Origin: Actinophytocola sp.
Lineage (GTDB): Bacteria > Actinomycetota > Actinomycetes > Mycobacteriales > Pseudonocardiaceae
Assembly (NCBI GenBank): GCA_009377395.1
Contig: WHUB01000032.1
Location: forward strand, 1-43,911
Length of the DNA stretch: 43,911 nucleotides
Direction of reading: 5' to 3'
The position numbers and the translations under genes were made by a program. Shown piece by piece: positions 33,329 through 43,816 of the stretch (within the stretch, counting starts at the first letter, position 1; each line of letters opens with the position of its first letter). The notes under the pieces were generated by a model, which saw only the letters and a program-made list of their open reading frames with translations, made no database searches and was not told where the DNA came from.

Positions 33329-35575
33329 ATGACTGAAACCGTCGTACACGAGACGGAGGCCGTGATCGACAACGGCCGATTCGGCACCCGCACCGTCCGG
33401 TTCGAGACAGGCAGGCTGGCCAAGCAGGCCGCCGGCGCCGTCGTCGCCTACCTCGACGACGAGACCATGCTGCTGTCGGCGACCACCGCCTCCAAGCAGC
33501 CGAAGGAACAACTCGACTTCTTCCCGCTGACCGTCGACGTCGAAGAGCGGATGTACTCGGTCGGCCGCATCCCCGGCGCGTTCTTCCGCCGCGAGGGCCG
33601 CCCGTCCACCGACGCGGTGCTGACCTGCCGGTTGATCGACCGGCCGCTGCGCCCGTCGTTCGCCGACGGCCTGCGCAACGAGATCCAGGTCGTCATCACG
33701 GTGCAGAGCCTGGACCCGAACGACCCCTACGACGTGCTGGCCATCAACGCCGCCTCCGCCTCGACCCAGATCGGCGGGCTGCCGTTCTCCGGGCCTGTCG
33801 GCGGCGTCCGCGTCGCGCTGATCGAGGACCAGTGGGTCGCCTTCCCCACCTGGGAGCAGCTGGAGCAGGCGACGTTCAACATGGTCGTCGCCGGCCGCAT
33901 CGTCGGCGACAACCCCGAGGACGTCGCCATCATGATGGTGGAGGCCGAAGGCACCGAGCACACCCTCGACTTGATCGCGGCGGGCCGCAGGGCCCCCAAC
34001 GAGGCGGTCGTCGCCGAGGGCCTCGACGCCGCCAAGCCGTTCATCCGGGTGCTGTGCGAGGCGCAGCAGGCGCTCGCCGACGCGGCCGCCAAGCCCACCG
34101 GTGAGTTCCCGCTGTTCCCGGCCTACGCCGAGGACGTCTACGAGGCGGTCGCCCAGATCGCGACCGACGACCTCACCAACGCGTTGGCCATCGCGGGCAA
34201 GCAGGAGCGCGACAACGCGACCGACCAGGTCAAGGCCGACGTGCTGGCCAAGATCGGCATCGGCGAGGGCGAGGCGTTCGAAGGCCGCGAGAAGGAGGTC
34301 GGCGCCGCGTTCCGCTCGCTGACGAAGAAGCTGATCCGGCAGCGCATCCTGCGGGAGAAGGTGCGCATCGACGGCCGCGGCCTGACCGACATCCGCTCGC
34401 TGGCCGCCGAGGTGTCGGTGGTGCCGAGGGCGCACGGCTCGGCGCTGTTCGAGCGTGGCGAGACCCAGATCCTGGGCATCACCACGCTGAACATGCTGCG
34501 CATGGAGCAGACGCTGGACACGCTGTCCCCGGAGAACACCAAGCGCTACCTGCACCACTACAACTTCCCGCCGTTCTCCACCGGCGAGACCGGCCGCGTC
34601 GGCACGCCGAAGCGGCGCGAGATCGGCCACGGCATGCTCGCCGAGCGGGCGCTGGTGCCGGTGCTGCCGAAGCGTGACGAGTTCCCGTACGCCATCCGGC
34701 AGGTCTCCGAGGCGCTCGGTTCCAACGGCTCGACGTCGATGGGCTCGGTGTGCGCGTCCACGATGGGCCTGCTCAACGCCGGTGTGCCGCTCAAGGCGCC
34801 GGTCGCGGGCATCGCGATGGGCCTGGTCTCCGACGAGGTGGACGGCAAGACCGAGTACGTCGCGCTGACCGACATCCTCGGCGCCGAGGACGCCTTCGGC
34901 GACATGGACTTCAAGGTCGCGGGCACCTCCGAGGTCATCACCGCGCTGCAGCTCGACACCAAGCTCGACGGCATCCCGTCGGACGTGCTCGCCGCCGCGC
35001 TGACACAGGCCCGCGACGCCCGGCTGACGATCCTCGACGTCATCGCCGAGGCCATCCCCGCCCCGGACGAGATGAGTCCGTACGCACCGCGCGTGACCAG
35101 CGTGAAGATCCCGGTCGACAAGATCGGCGAGGTCATCGGCCCGAAGGGCAAGATGATCAACTCGATCACCGAGGAGACCGGCGCCGACATCTCCATCGAG
35201 GACGACGGCACCATCTACGTCGGCGCCGTCGACGGCCCCTCGGCCGAGGCCGCGATCGACAAGATCAACGCCATCGCGAACCCGCAGCTGCCGAAGGTGG
35301 GCGAGCGGTTCCTCGGCACGGTGGTCAAGACGGCCGCGTTCGGCGCGTTCGTGTCGCTGCTGCCCGGCAAGGACGGCCTCGTCCACATCTCGAAGCTGGG
35401 CAACGGCAAACGCATCGGCAAGGTGGAGGACGTCGTCAACGTCGGCGACAAGATCCGCGTCGAGATCGCCGACATCGACCAGCGCGGCAAGATCAGCCTG
35501 GTCCCGGTGAAGGAAGAGGGCGAGCAGGCCGAGCAGCCAGAGCAGTCGGAGCAGCCTGCCGACGCAGAGCAGTAA
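33329..35575 (+). CDS. pnp: Polynucleotide phosphorylase
   Basis: PNPase degrades RNA phosphorolytically from the 3' end; in actinobacteria it also has polymerase activity and was called guanosine pentaphosphate synthetase (gpsI). The 748-residue protein has two RNase PH domains (about 10-250 and 330-570, including [30 protein letters not shown]), a KH domain ([38 protein letters not shown]) and an S1 domain ([33 protein letters not shown]). The C-terminus ends in an acidic EQ-rich tail. ATG 33329 has GAGGAG at 33312-33317. Confidence 0.98.
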   Translation: MTETVVHETEAVIDNGRFGTRTVRFETGRLAKQAAGAVVAYLDDETMLLSATTASKQPKEQLDFFPLTVDVEERMYSVGRIPGAFFRREGRPSTDAVLTCRLIDRPLRPSFADGLRNEIQVVITVQSLDPNDPYDVLAINAASASTQIGGLPFSGPVGGVRVALIEDQWVAFPTWEQLEQATFNMVVAGRIVGDNPEDVAIMMVEAEGTEHTLDLIAAGRRAPNEAVVAEGLDAAKPFIRVLCEAQQALADAAAKPTGEFPLFPAYAEDVYEAVAQIATDDLTNALAIAGKQERDNATDQVKADVLAKIGIGEGEAFEGREKEVGAAFRSLTKKLIRQRILREKVRIDGRGLTDIRSLAAEVSVVPRAHGSALFERGETQILGITTLNMLRMEQTLDTLSPENTKRYLHHYNFPPFSTGETGRVGTPKRREIGHGMLAERALVPVLPKRDEFPYAIRQVSEALGSNGSTSMGSVCASTMGLLNAGVPLKAPVAGIAMGLVSDEVDGKTEYVALTDILGAEDAFGDMDFKVAGTSEVITALQLDTKLDGIPSDVLAAALTQARDARLTILDVIAEAIPAPDEMSPYAPRVTSVKIPVDKIGEVIGPKGKMINSITEETGADISIEDDGTIYVGAVDGPSAEAAIDKINAIANPQLPKVGERFLGTVVKTAAFGAFVSLLPGKDGLVHISKLGNGKRIGKVEDVVNVGDKIRVEIADIDQRGKISLVPVKEEGEQAEQPEQSEQPADAEQ

Positions 35576-35620
35576 CGTGGTGAGGTGAACGACGCTTCCA
35601 CCACCGAGCCAAGGGAGCGG

Positions 35621-37662
<2,042 letters not shown>

Positions 37663-37664
37663 CC

Positions 37665-38120
37665 ATGCGGAACAAGGCGTTCCAGCTCTCGGTGCTGCTC
37701 ACAGTGCTGGTGCTGGCGTATCTGGTGCTGCTCGCCGGTCGCGCGGTCGCGCTGCTGCGCACCGGCGAGGTCGTCCCGGTCGTGCTCGGCGTCGCCGTGC
37801 TGGCGCTGCCGCTGCTCGGCCTGTGGGTGTTGCTCAGCACCTGGCGGTTCGGCCTGCGGGTGCGGCGGCTGTCGCTCCGGCTCGCCGAGGAGGGCGGCCT
37901 GCCGGACACCGCGGAGCTGCCGCGCAGGCCCAGCGGCCGGGTCGACCGGCAGGCGGCCGACGCGTGGTTCGCCGGCCGCGAGGCGGAGCTGGTCGCCGAC
38001 CCGGAGGACTGGCGTGGCTGGTACCGGATCGCACACGCCTACGACCTGGCGGGCGACCGCCGCCGCGCCAGGGAGGCGATGCGCACCGCCGTCACGCTGT
38101 CGGAGAACGACCCCCACTGA
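37665..38120 (+). CDS. Small membrane protein with C-terminal TPR-like region
   Basis: The 151-residue protein has two membrane helices at about residues 8-28 and 38-60, and a soluble C-terminus ending DWRGWYRIAHAYDLAGDRRRAREAMRTAVTL, which looks like a single tetratricopeptide repeat. ATG 37665 lies 2 bp after the dapB stop, so the gene is in that operon. Function is unknown. It converges with the VOC-propeller gene with only 4 bp between stop codons. Confidence 0.8.
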   Translation: MRNKAFQLSVLLTVLVLAYLVLLAGRAVALLRTGEVVPVVLGVAVLALPLLGLWVLLSTWRFGLRVRRLSLRLAEEGGLPDTAELPRRPSGRVDRQAADAWFAGREAELVADPEDWRGWYRIAHAYDLAGDRRRAREAMRTAVTLSENDPH

Positions 38121-38124
38121 CGAA

Positions 38125-39603
38125 TCAACCGGGCCGGAGGGTCAGCTGGGTCAGCGACGGCAGCCGGGACGGGATCCGATGGATGTGGTAGGTCCTGGTA
38201 TCGATCGCGACGAGCGCGCCGCTGGTGTCGGTAGCGAACAGCCACCGGCTGTCCGGGGAGAACACCAGCCCCGACTGCGAGAAGCCACCCCTGGCCGTTA
38301 CGCCGATGGCGCTCACCTCACCGGATTTCAGGTCGATGATCGACAGCAGCGGCCGGCCATTGGCGAAGTCGCGGACGACGGCGGCGATCGAACCGTCCGG
38401 CGCGATGGCGCCGTGTGGCCAGGCGGTGGCGCCGATGCCGTCGGGGAGCACGCGGCGTTGCCCGGTGTCGCGGGTGATGACAACAGGGTGGCAGCGCCCG
38501 GTGTCGTCGCACTCGGTGACCAGCAGATGCTCCGGTCCCACGGCGTCGACCTCGCCGGTGGTCACCTTGGCCAGCCCGCTCGGCCGTGCCACGTAGCTGC
38601 CGCCCGGGCCCGAGACCAGCACGTGTCCCGCGCCGTCCGAGGCGACCGGCCCGGACATGGCGTCCGGTATCCGGATGCGCCGCCCGGCTCGTTCCCCCGT
38701 CATCATCGCCCGCAGCTCCAGCGTGTTCCTGCCGTCCGGCCCGGTGGCGTTCACCCAGACCTGGTCCGGTCCCGGACCGGGCCCGCCCTTGGCGAAGGTG
38801 TCCGGGAGCGGCTGCGCCGGATCGCCGTCGGCCACGAGGTAACCGGGCACGAAATCCAGCGGGTGGACGATGATCCAGCCGGGCCCCGAGAGGAGCGAGG
38901 TGGGGCCGGTGCTTTGCAGCTCCGGCATCTCGGTGGTGGTGATCCGTCCCTCGGCGAGCTGGATCCGGACGACGGCGTCCAGGCCCTGCCCGATCAGCTC
39001 CCAGCCCGCCTTGACGCCGAAGATCCGGTCTCCGACGTCGGTGACCGTCACCGGGTCGTCGAGCGGGATCGGCGCCGCCCGCGACGGCGCCGGGGGCCCG
39101 GGCGGCTCGGCCGTGGTGTCGTCCTGCCTGGTCGCGACCAGCGTCAGCGCCAGCATCACCGCGGCGAGCAACGGCAGCCACGGCACCCAGCGGCGCCAGC
39201 CGGTGCGCCGCGCGTCCGGAGCAGGCTCGTCGTCGACGACCCGCACCGCCAGCGGCTGCGCCGAGCGCACCTGGACACCGGTCGGCTCGAAAAGCTGGAT
39301 CAGGTTCTGTTCGGGGTCGCGCAGCGTGGCGAACCTGCCGTCCGGATGCTCGGCCGGGTCGATCTCGACCGTCGCGCCCGCCGCTCGCAACTGCGCCACC
39401 ATCGCGTCGAGATCGGCGACCTGGAAACTCAGCGACCAGCCGTCCGGCGGGCCGTCGTGCGCGGTGGGCGCCACCGCGAACAGGGTCAGGCCGTCGGCTC
39501 CCGCGATGGTGCGCGCGCCGAGCTGCTGGGCGTACCAGTCACCGAGCCGCAGCGGGTCCTGCGCGGGGACGAACGCGCCACCGATCCCGCTGACCTGCTC
39601 CAC
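38125..39603 (-). CDS. VOC domain - membrane helix - beta-propeller fusion protein
   Basis: The 492-residue protein has three parts. Residues 1-110 form a glyoxalase/VOC domain (IGGAFVPAQDPLRLGDWYAQQLGA, SFQVADLDAMVAQLRAAGATVE, FATLRDPEQNLIQLFEP). A single membrane helix follows near 140-158 (WVPWLPLLAAVMLALTLVA). The remaining 320 residues form an extracytoplasmic WD40/NHL-like beta-propeller with repeated blades such as LLSIIDLKSGEVSAI and WLFATDTSGALVAIDTRT. The VOC domain would face the cytoplasm and the propeller the outside, a sensor-like layout. GTG 39603 follows AAGGAG. No partner gene is adjacent. Confidence 0.8.
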   Translation of the reverse strand: MEQVSGIGGAFVPAQDPLRLGDWYAQQLGARTIAGADGLTLFAVAPTAHDGPPDGWSLSFQVADLDAMVAQLRAAGATVEIDPAEHPDGRFATLRDPEQNLIQLFEPTGVQVRSAQPLAVRVVDDEPAPDARRTGWRRWVPWLPLLAAVMLALTLVATRQDDTTAEPPGPPAPSRAAPIPLDDPVTVTDVGDRIFGVKAGWELIGQGLDAVVRIQLAEGRITTTEMPELQSTGPTSLLSGPGWIIVHPLDFVPGYLVADGDPAQPLPDTFAKGGPGPGPDQVWVNATGPDGRNTLELRAMMTGERAGRRIRIPDAMSGPVASDGAGHVLVSGPGGSYVARPSGLAKVTTGEVDAVGPEHLLVTECDDTGRCHPVVITRDTGQRRVLPDGIGATAWPHGAIAPDGSIAAVVRDFANGRPLLSIIDLKSGEVSAIGVTARGGFSQSGLVFSPDSRWLFATDTSGALVAIDTRTYHIHRIPSRLPSLTQLTLRPG

Positions 39604-39663
39604 GCCGTCTCCTTACGCCGGATGGGCCCCTCCAGTGTGCCGCAGATCCGACGCGATGACGTA

Positions 39664-40191
39664 TCAAAGATTGAACCAGCTCGCGAACAGCGCGGGGGAG
39701 GCCGCGAGGGCGGCGAAGCGGGCGAACCGGCCGGTCACGCTCATGCTGAAGAAGGTCGACAGCCGCATCCTGGCCAGGCCCGCGACCACGGCCATGCCCA
39801 TGAACGGCGGTATGCCGATCACCGCGCTGGTCCCCAGGGTTCCCGCCATCCAATGTGGATGCCGGTGACACCGTTCCCGCACCGTCTCGAACCACACCTT
39901 GACCCGCTTGGTGCGCATACGGAAACGTTCCCGCCTTGGCGAGACCGACCGGTAGTTCTGCGCGCGGTGCAACCACTTCGGCAGCCGGATGGACCCGCGG
40001 GCGGCGAGGAAGTACGGCAGCTTGCCGATGAGCTGGCCCAGCGCGACCACCGCGCCGATCAGCGCCCAGTGCGGCGCGGACTCGCTGGAGGCCATGCCGA
40101 GCACGAAGACCTCGATACTGATTACCGGCACGACGGCGCTGCCAAGAGCGATGCCGAACGTGACGCCCAGCCACGTCAGCGTTGCGAGCAC
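39664..40191 (-). CDS. VTT/DedA-like small membrane protein
   Basis: The 175-residue protein has four likely membrane segments. The re-entrant-type motifs of the VTT/DedA group appear as SAVVPVISIEVFVLGM, GQLIGKLPYFLAARGS and GIPPFMGMAVVAGLARM...FFSMSVTGRFARF. DedA-type proteins are linked to membrane lipid transport and membrane homeostasis; this one is shorter than usual. A basic cytoplasmic loop sits in the middle (about residues 70-110). The GTG start at 40191 lacks a clear ribosome binding site. The 122 bp before the GNAT gene show nothing notable. Confidence 0.8.
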   Translation of the reverse strand: MLATLTWLGVTFGIALGSAVVPVISIEVFVLGMASSESAPHWALIGAVVALGQLIGKLPYFLAARGSIRLPKWLHRAQNYRSVSPRRERFRMRTKRVKVWFETVRERCHRHPHWMAGTLGTSAVIGIPPFMGMAVVAGLARMRLSTFFSMSVTGRFARFAALAASPALFASWFNL

Positions 40192-40313
40192 GCGTACTCC
40201 CGGTCGAGCGGAGAAAGATACCCATCCACACTACAGTGTCACGTCGCGTACCGGGTCGGATGCGTCGCGCGAATTCCCCGACGTTCATGGCGAAACCCGA
40301 CATTAGGCCTGGC

Positions 40314-40874
40314 CTATTCCTCCAAGTACAGCTCCAGCCCACCGGCCAGCCGCATCTCCCGGATGCGGGCGGCGCCGGTGTCGAGGGTGCGCACGGTGCC
40401 GTCGGGATCCCAGCCGACCGAGCGGTAGAAGCTCAGCGTCGCCGAGTCGGACTCCGATACCCACGTGATCGCCCGCCGCGCGCCGCGCGAGCGCAGTGCG
40501 CGTGCCGCCGCGGCGAGCAGCCTGCCGCCGTGGCCGCGCCTGCCCCAGCGCGGCTCGACCAGCACGGTCGCGATCAGCCCGGTGTGCGCGGCATCCTCGG
40601 GCAGTCCGCCGTCGGGATCGGCCAGCTCGTCCTCGGGCGCCTGCCCCGCCACCGTGAAGCCCACCGTGACCCCGCCCTCGGTGGCGACGAAGACGTCGGT
40701 GTCGGGATGTTTGATCGCCTCCGTCCACCGCAGCTCGGTGCTGCTCTCCTCGAGCGCGGCGATGGCCTCGGCGCCGACGATGTCCCGGTAGGCGGTGTGC
40801 CAGGTGTCGCGCTGGATGCGCGCGATCTCGGCGGCGTCGTCGGGACTGGCGAGGTGCACGTCGGGGCGGGCCAT
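40314..40874 (-). CDS. GNAT family N-acetyltransferase
   Basis: The 186-residue acetyltransferase has motif A LIATVLVEPRWGRRGHGGRLLAAAARALRSRGARRAITWV, with the acetyl-CoA-binding RRGHGG, and motif B SFYRSVGWDPDG. The substrate is unknown. ATG 40874 lies 6 nt behind TATGGT (40881-40886 read on the minus strand), so the transcript is probably leaderless. It is divergent from the DNA glycosylase gene, with a palindromic element in between. Confidence 0.92.
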   Translation of the reverse strand: MARPDVHLASPDDAAEIARIQRDTWHTAYRDIVGAEAIAALEESSTELRWTEAIKHPDTDVFVATEGGVTVGFTVAGQAPEDELADPDGGLPEDAAHTGLIATVLVEPRWGRRGHGGRLLAAAARALRSRGARRAITWVSESDSATLSFYRSVGWDPDGTVRTLDTGAARIREMRLAGGLELYLEE

Positions 40875-40893
40875 GGCGGCACCATACCCAGGA

Positions 40894-41014
40894 GGGCTAT
40901 TCACAAGTGGGTTGGCGGGACCCGCCCGCAGGGTGGGTCGCGACGGCCCGCTGCGGGTGAGGAACGTGATCGGGGGGACGTGCCGTGGTGAATAGCCCGA
41001 CTTGTGAATCCAAC
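40894..41014. repeat. Second type of palindromic intergenic element
   Basis: GGGCTATTCA (40894-40903) is the exact inverse of TGAATAGCCC (40989-40998). ATTCACAAGT (40899-40908) is the inverse of ACTTGTGAAT (41000-41009), and GTTGG/CCAAC (40911-40915, 41010-41014) also pair, but in a permuted order. Inside, CCCGCAG (40924-40930) pairs with CTGCGGG (40951-40957). The element has no sequence in common with that at 11.8-13.1 kb and fills the gap between two divergent leaderless promoters. Confidence 0.7.
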
Positions 41015-41049
41015 GCAGCGTTGTCGGTGGGCCGTGGCACCATGCGCGC

Positions 41050-42270
41050 ATGCGGACGATCTCACCGGCGGTCGCGCGCCGGATCGCGCTAGCGGCACAG
41101 GGGTTCGGCGATCAACGACCGGGGACCACCCCGACGCGGCGGCACCTCAACCGGGTGCTCGACCGGGTGCGGGTGCTGCAACTGGACTCGGTCAACGTCG
41201 CGGTGCGGGCACACTACTCGCCGCTGTTCGCCCGGCTCGGCCACTACCCGACGGACCTCGTCGATGCCGCCGCCTGGACGCACAGCGCGCGCAAGCCCCG
41301 GCTGCTGGTGGAGTACTGGGCGCACGCCGCGTGCCTGCTGCCGGTGGCGGACTGGCCGCTGCTGCGGCACCGGATGTCCGACTACCAGCGCCGCTACGAG
41401 GAGCGCGCCGACTCGGTGGCCAACACCGCGGGGCACCTGGCCGACGACGTGCTGGCCGCCGTCAAGGATCACGGGCCGATCGGCGCGGGCGCGCTGGAAC
41501 GGGAGCTGGGTCTCGGCGCTGGCCCGCGCCCAGCCGGCGGCTGGTGGAACCGATCCGACGTCAAGCGGGTGTGCGAGTGGCTGTTCGCGGCGGGCGAGCT
41601 GACCACCGGCACCCGGCGCGGCTTCGAACGGCACTACGACCTGCCGGAGCGGGTGCTGCCCGCGGACGTGCTCGCCGCGCCGGAGCCAGATCGGGCCGAC
41701 GCGGTGCGGGAGCTGCTGACGCGGTCGGCGTCGGCACTGGGCGTGGCCACCGAACCTGACCTGCGCGACTATTACCGGCTCGCGCCCGAGGACAGCAAGC
41801 GCGCGGTCGAGGAGCTCGTCGAGGCGGGCACGCTGGAACCGGTGCGGGTGCGCGGCTGGCGCGACGTCGCCTACCGGCACGCCGACGGGCGGGCGCCGCG
41901 CCGCGTCGAGGGCCGGGCGCTGCTGTGCCCGTTCGACCCGCTGATCTGGGAGCGCGACCGCACCGAGCGGCTGTTCGACTTCCACTACCGCATCGAGATC
42001 TACGTGCCGGAGCCGCAGCGCAGGTACGGGTACTACGTCTTCCCGTTCCTGCTCGACGGCGAGCTGGTGGCGCGGGTGGACCTCAAGGCCGACCGGGCCG
42101 CGGGCGTGCTGCGGGTGCGGGGCGCGTTCGCCGAGGCTGGGGTCGACGTCGCGCAGGTGACCGTCGAGCTGGCCGCCGAGCTGCGGGCGATGGCCGAGTG
42201 GCTCGGGCTGTCCGGCGTCGCGGTCGGGGAACGGGGCGACCTCGCCGCGCCGCTGGCGGCCGTGACCTGA
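41050..42270 (+). CDS. YcaQ/AlkX-type winged-helix DNA glycosylase
   Basis: The 406-residue protein belongs to the HTH_42 (DUF1006) family, whose characterised members AlkZ and YcaQ/AlkX remove bulky and crosslinking alkylation damage from DNA. The start ISPAVARRIALAAQGF is typical. The catalytic QxD motif appears as VLQLDSVNV at about residues 37-45. Tandem winged helices follow, with LLCPFDPLIWERDRTERLFDFHYRIEIYVP and YGYYVFPFLLDGELVARVDLKADR in the C-terminal half. The likely job is repair of interstrand crosslinks or toxic adducts. ATG 41050 lies 6 nt behind a weak CACCAT hexamer (41038-41043). The stop codon is 4 bp from that of the convergent DUF4097 gene. Confidence 0.9.
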   Translation: MRTISPAVARRIALAAQGFGDQRPGTTPTRRHLNRVLDRVRVLQLDSVNVAVRAHYSPLFARLGHYPTDLVDAAAWTHSARKPRLLVEYWAHAACLLPVADWPLLRHRMSDYQRRYEERADSVANTAGHLADDVLAAVKDHGPIGAGALERELGLGAGPRPAGGWWNRSDVKRVCEWLFAAGELTTGTRRGFERHYDLPERVLPADVLAAPEPDRADAVRELLTRSASALGVATEPDLRDYYRLAPEDSKRAVEELVEAGTLEPVRVRGWRDVAYRHADGRAPRRVEGRALLCPFDPLIWERDRTERLFDFHYRIEIYVPEPQRRYGYYVFPFLLDGELVARVDLKADRAAGVLRVRGAFAEAGVDVAQVTVELAAELRAMAEWLGLSGVAVGERGDLAAPLAAVT

Positions 42271-42274
42271 GGCG

Positions 42275-43219
42275 TCAGCCGCCCGCGCCGGTGATGACCG
42301 CGTTGCCGGAGCCGGTGCTGGCGCGAACATGCAGCGGCACGTCCGCCTCGGGCGGGGCGTCGGCCACCGTCAGCTCGCTGGACGCCGTGCCCGACCCGGA
42401 GGTCACGTCGATCTCGGCGTGCACGCCGGAGCGCACCCCGACCCGGACCGAGCCGGACCCGGTGCGCACGTTCACGCTGCCCGGCCCGGCGTTGGCCACG
42501 CTGACATCACCGCTGCCGCTGCGCACGACCAGCTCGCCCTTGGCGGCGGCCACGTGCACCGCGCCGGTGCCGGTCGCCACCGTGGCGGACCCGCGCACGT
42601 CGGCCAGTCGGACGTCACCGCCGCCGGTGCGCACGTGCAGCCCGCTCGGCGTCGGGCCGAGGGAGACTCCGCCGCCTCCGGTGCGCACCGTCACGGAGCC
42701 GGTGGCGCGTTCCAGCGCGACCTCGCCGGACGTGGTGTGCAGCGACGCCCTGCCCGCAGTGCCGGTCGCCGTGACCCGCGCCGAGCCCGCCTTGACCTCC
42801 AGGTGCGAGCCCGCCGGGGCGCGCACCGTCAGCGCCAGCGGGATGTGCCGCAGCGGCAGTTGCTTCGGAGCGCGCACCACGAGCCTGCCGCCGACCATGT
42901 CGAGCCGGGTCTGCTCGATCGCGTCGGCCGCCGAGGCGGCGAGATCTGTGCCGATCTGATCGCGGAACTGCTCGGAGAGCCAGGTCAGCGTGCTGGCGAT
43001 GCCCTGGGTCCAGGGGGAGCCGCTGCCGGTGTCGTGACGCAGCTCGACCGTGACCGGGGTCGTGGTGTCACCGGTGGTGTCACCGAGCAGGACATCGATG
43101 CGACCCGTCGTGACGCCGAGGTCCAGCTCCACCGGGCCGTCGGTGGGGAATTCCTGAGTGCGAACCAGTTCGGGTTCCTGTGGCTCGGTGGTGTCGTTCG
43201 GCTCGGTCATCGCGCTCAC
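42275..43219 (-). CDS. DUF4097 family beta-strand repeat protein
   Basis: The 314-residue protein consists of a short helical insert (SPWTQGIASTLTWLSEQFRDQIGTDLAA) and, from about residue 115, repeated short beta-strands of the DUF4097 type (GSVTVRTGGGGVSLG, LHVRTGGGDVRLADV, GELVVRSGSGDVSVANA). These build a right-handed beta-solenoid. No signal peptide is seen. The GTG at 43219 overlaps the stop of the upstream ribbon-helix-helix gene; ATG 43210, with GGGGTGAG before it, is an alternative start. Such pairs of DUF4097 and small DNA-binding protein suggest that one controls the other. Function is unknown. Confidence 0.88.
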   Translation of the reverse strand: MSAMTEPNDTTEPQEPELVRTQEFPTDGPVELDLGVTTGRIDVLLGDTTGDTTTPVTVELRHDTGSGSPWTQGIASTLTWLSEQFRDQIGTDLAASAADAIEQTRLDMVGGRLVVRAPKQLPLRHIPLALTVRAPAGSHLEVKAGSARVTATGTAGRASLHTTSGEVALERATGSVTVRTGGGGVSLGPTPSGLHVRTGGGDVRLADVRGSATVATGTGAVHVAAAKGELVVRSGSGDVSVANAGPGSVNVRTGSGSVRVGVRSGVHAEIDVTSGSGTASSELTVADAPPEADVPLHVRASTGSGNAVITGAGG

Positions 43220-43728
43220 CCCGTGACCCAGCCGTGCAGCCTGCTGCCACCGGTCTCCGGCTTGCCGCGCCGCTCACCGTGCCAACCGCCCTTGCGGTGC
43301 AACGCGCCCTGCACCGCCTGCTGCACGAAGGTGTTCAGCGAGACGCCCTGCTCCGCCGCCGCCTGCTCGGCCTTGCCTTTGAGTTCCTCGAACAGCCGCA
43401 GCGTCATCCGGCTGATGTCGCCTTCCGAGCGGGGCGGCGGCGGTGGGGCTTCGGTGCCGGGTTCCTGTGGTTCGGTCCGCTCGCGGGCGGCGCCGGTGAC
43501 CACGACCCGCACGTCCTTGCCGTCCAGGCGCACCTCGACGACCTGCTCGTCCAGGTGTGCGGTGACCTCGGCCGCGAGGTCTGACAGCGCGTTCATCACC
43601 GCCAGCCGCGCGGCCGGTTCCAGGGCGGCCGACAACGTCGCGGCAACTCGCCGCGTCTGCTCGTCGCCCGCCGAGGCGGCGGTGGTCAGATCCTCCCGCA
43701 ACGCGGTGACATACGGCGTCAAATCCAT
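43216..43728 (-). CDS. HicB-like ribbon-helix-helix protein
   Basis: The 170-residue protein ends with an Arc/HicB-type ribbon-helix-helix (ISRMTLRLFEELKGKAEQAAAEQGVSLNTFVQQAVQGAL, about residues 107-145). A helical N-terminus (MDLTPYVTALREDLTTAASAGDEQTRRVAATLSAALEP) and a Pro-rich linker (EAPPPPPRSEG) come first. It is probably a DNA-binding autorepressor. No HicA toxin is adjacent; instead it is coupled to the DUF4097 gene. Three TGGTGTC repeats in its promoter (43729-43760) are the likely operator. The ATG at 43728 is leaderless. Confidence 0.85.
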   Translation of the reverse strand: MDLTPYVTALREDLTTAASAGDEQTRRVAATLSAALEPAARLAVMNALSDLAAEVTAHLDEQVVEVRLDGKDVRVVVTGAARERTEPQEPGTEAPPPPPRSEGDISRMTLRLFEELKGKAEQAAAEQGVSLNTFVQQAVQGALHRKGGWHGERRGKPETGGSRLHGWVTG

Positions 43729-43763
43729 GACACCACTATGACACCAGATACGACACCACTCAA
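43729..43763 (-). promoter_or_regulatory. Leaderless promoter with triple direct repeat operator
   Basis: On the minus strand TTGAGT (43758-43763), 17 bp and CATAGT (43735-43740) end 6 nt before ATG 43728. Three TGGTGTC repeats (plus-strand GACACCA at 43729, 43740 and 43752) are spaced 11 and 12 bp apart, about one helical turn, and cover the promoter. Tandem same-face repeats are typical for ribbon-helix-helix repressors. Confidence 0.7.
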
Positions 43764-43781
43764 GCCGCCATCTGGCGGTGT

Positions 43782-43810
43782 TTGACAGTCGAATATATGT
43801 TCGACATACT
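43782..43810 (+). promoter_or_regulatory. SOS (LexA) box in a consensus promoter
   Basis: TTGACA (43782-43787), 17 bp and CATACT (43805-43810) form a near-ideal promoter whose -10 ends 6 nt before ATG 43817. The whole spacer is a dyad, GTCGAATATATGTTCGA(C) at 43788-43805. Its core TCGAATATATGTTCGA differs by one base from the actinobacterial LexA box TCGAAC-N4-GTTCGA. LexA bound here would fully block the promoter. Confidence 0.75.
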
Positions 43811-43816
43811 CGCCTC

